Shown piece by piece: positions 15,455-15,735 of a stretch of DNA of 15,735 bases. The DNA is from an uncultured Alphaproteobacteria bacterium. GTDB taxonomy: Bacteria; Pseudomonadota; Alphaproteobacteria; Micavibrionales; Micavibrionaceae. The stretch lies in contig CAKTCH010000013.1 of the NCBI GenBank assembly GCA_934538895.1, positions 1-15,735 on the forward strand, written 5' to 3'. Position 1 is the stretch's first letter. Each line of letters opens with the position of its first letter. The position numbers and the translations under genes were made by a program. The notes under the pieces are model-generated. The model was not told where the DNA came from and ran no database searches. It was given only the letters and a program-made list of their open reading frames with translations.

Positions 15455-15735
15455 CACGAAAATCATGCGCGGCTTTTTTACCTGTTTCCAGCGGGCAGAC
15501 TTTCACCACGCGCAGATGCCCGTCGATGTTTTGCATGTACATGTCTTGGGCATTTCTATCATCGTCCGTCGCAAAGCGCAGCCCTGCCTCTTTCAGCGCG
15601 TCAACATCCTGTTTCGTGAAAAGATTTAAATCATGGGTAACATAATCGCCCGACGCCACCCGCCGCTGTGTTTCCGAAATACGCCATTCCTGCGCGGCGC
15701 ACTCCCACGCAGCTTCCATGCGGAGAGATTGTTCC
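15324..15735 (-). CDS. Hypothetical protein, 5' end beyond the window
   Basis: I do not recognise this protein. The minus-strand frame is open to the window edge. An ATG at 15719 exists but has no Shine-Dalgarno sequence, and EQSLR is encoded before it, so the gene probably starts outside. The first part (about 90 residues, 15455-15735) looks like real protein: mixed charged composition, ETQRRVASGDY, NLFTKQDVDALKEAGLRF and HLRVVKVCPLETGKK. The last 42 residues, rich in A, P, Q and S, are antisense to the 3' end of cca and look disordered. No signal peptide or membrane helix is visible in the available part. It may be a real gene with an extended tail, or one whose original stop was lost. Confidence 0.5.
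   Translation of the reverse strand, partial: EQSLRMEAAWECAAQEWRISETQRRVASGDYVTHDLNLFTKQDVDALKEAGLRFATDDDRNAQDMYMQNIDGHLRVVKVCPLETGKKAAHDFRAKAESPAQASPASAGTPTGQAQNPARATSARQPPAIGLALRQA

Overview
This window looks like a chromosomal stretch of an alphaproteobacterium, with GC-rich coding and AT-rich gaps. The evidence is gene content and order: a CckA-like receiver tail, an alphaproteobacterial-type RecA, a dapA-smpB pair, a moxR/DUF58/DUF4159 envelope cluster, DUF1285 and a class II CCA-adding enzyme. I cannot name the order or genus. I see no insertion sequence, prophage, CRISPR array, tRNA or rRNA gene.

Layout. Positions 1-87 hold the last codons of a hybrid histidine kinase, probably CckA. 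Positions 203-802 (minus) encode an exported YcbK/MepK-like zinc peptidase. recA (1030-2193, plus) has a recognisable sigma70-type promoter, a candidate LexA site and a strong ribosome binding site. A two-way terminator and a short REP-like palindrome separate it from the convergent dapA-smpB pair (3846-2382, minus). A soluble lytic transglycosylase gene (3880-5901, plus) diverges from dapA with almost no gap. An orphan NarL/LuxR-type response regulator follows (6150-6875, plus).

Positions 13576-6812 (minus) form one tight operon of four genes: a MoxR AAA+ ATPase, a DUF58 protein, a BatA-like/DUF4159 membrane protein and a vWA/amidotransferase-like membrane protein. The last three are joined by 4-base and 1-base overlaps. 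Divergent from it, DUF1285 (13678-14244) overlaps cca (14222-15454). An unrecognised gene on the minus strand runs off the right edge and overlaps the 3' end of cca.

How the genes fit together. Two peptidoglycan-active enzymes (YcbK-like and Slt), DapA (diaminopimelate and lysine precursor) and the MoxR/vWA operon all point to the cell envelope. RecA, SmpB and Cca are genome, ribosome-rescue and tRNA housekeeping. The least understood unit is the MoxR-DUF58-DUF4159-vWA operon. It resembles a chaperone-like ATPase with membrane-anchored vWA partners, but only one of its three vWA-like proteins keeps a full metal-binding DxSxS motif. Two convergent gene ends in the window carry extra C-terminal tails written entirely antisense to the neighbouring gene.
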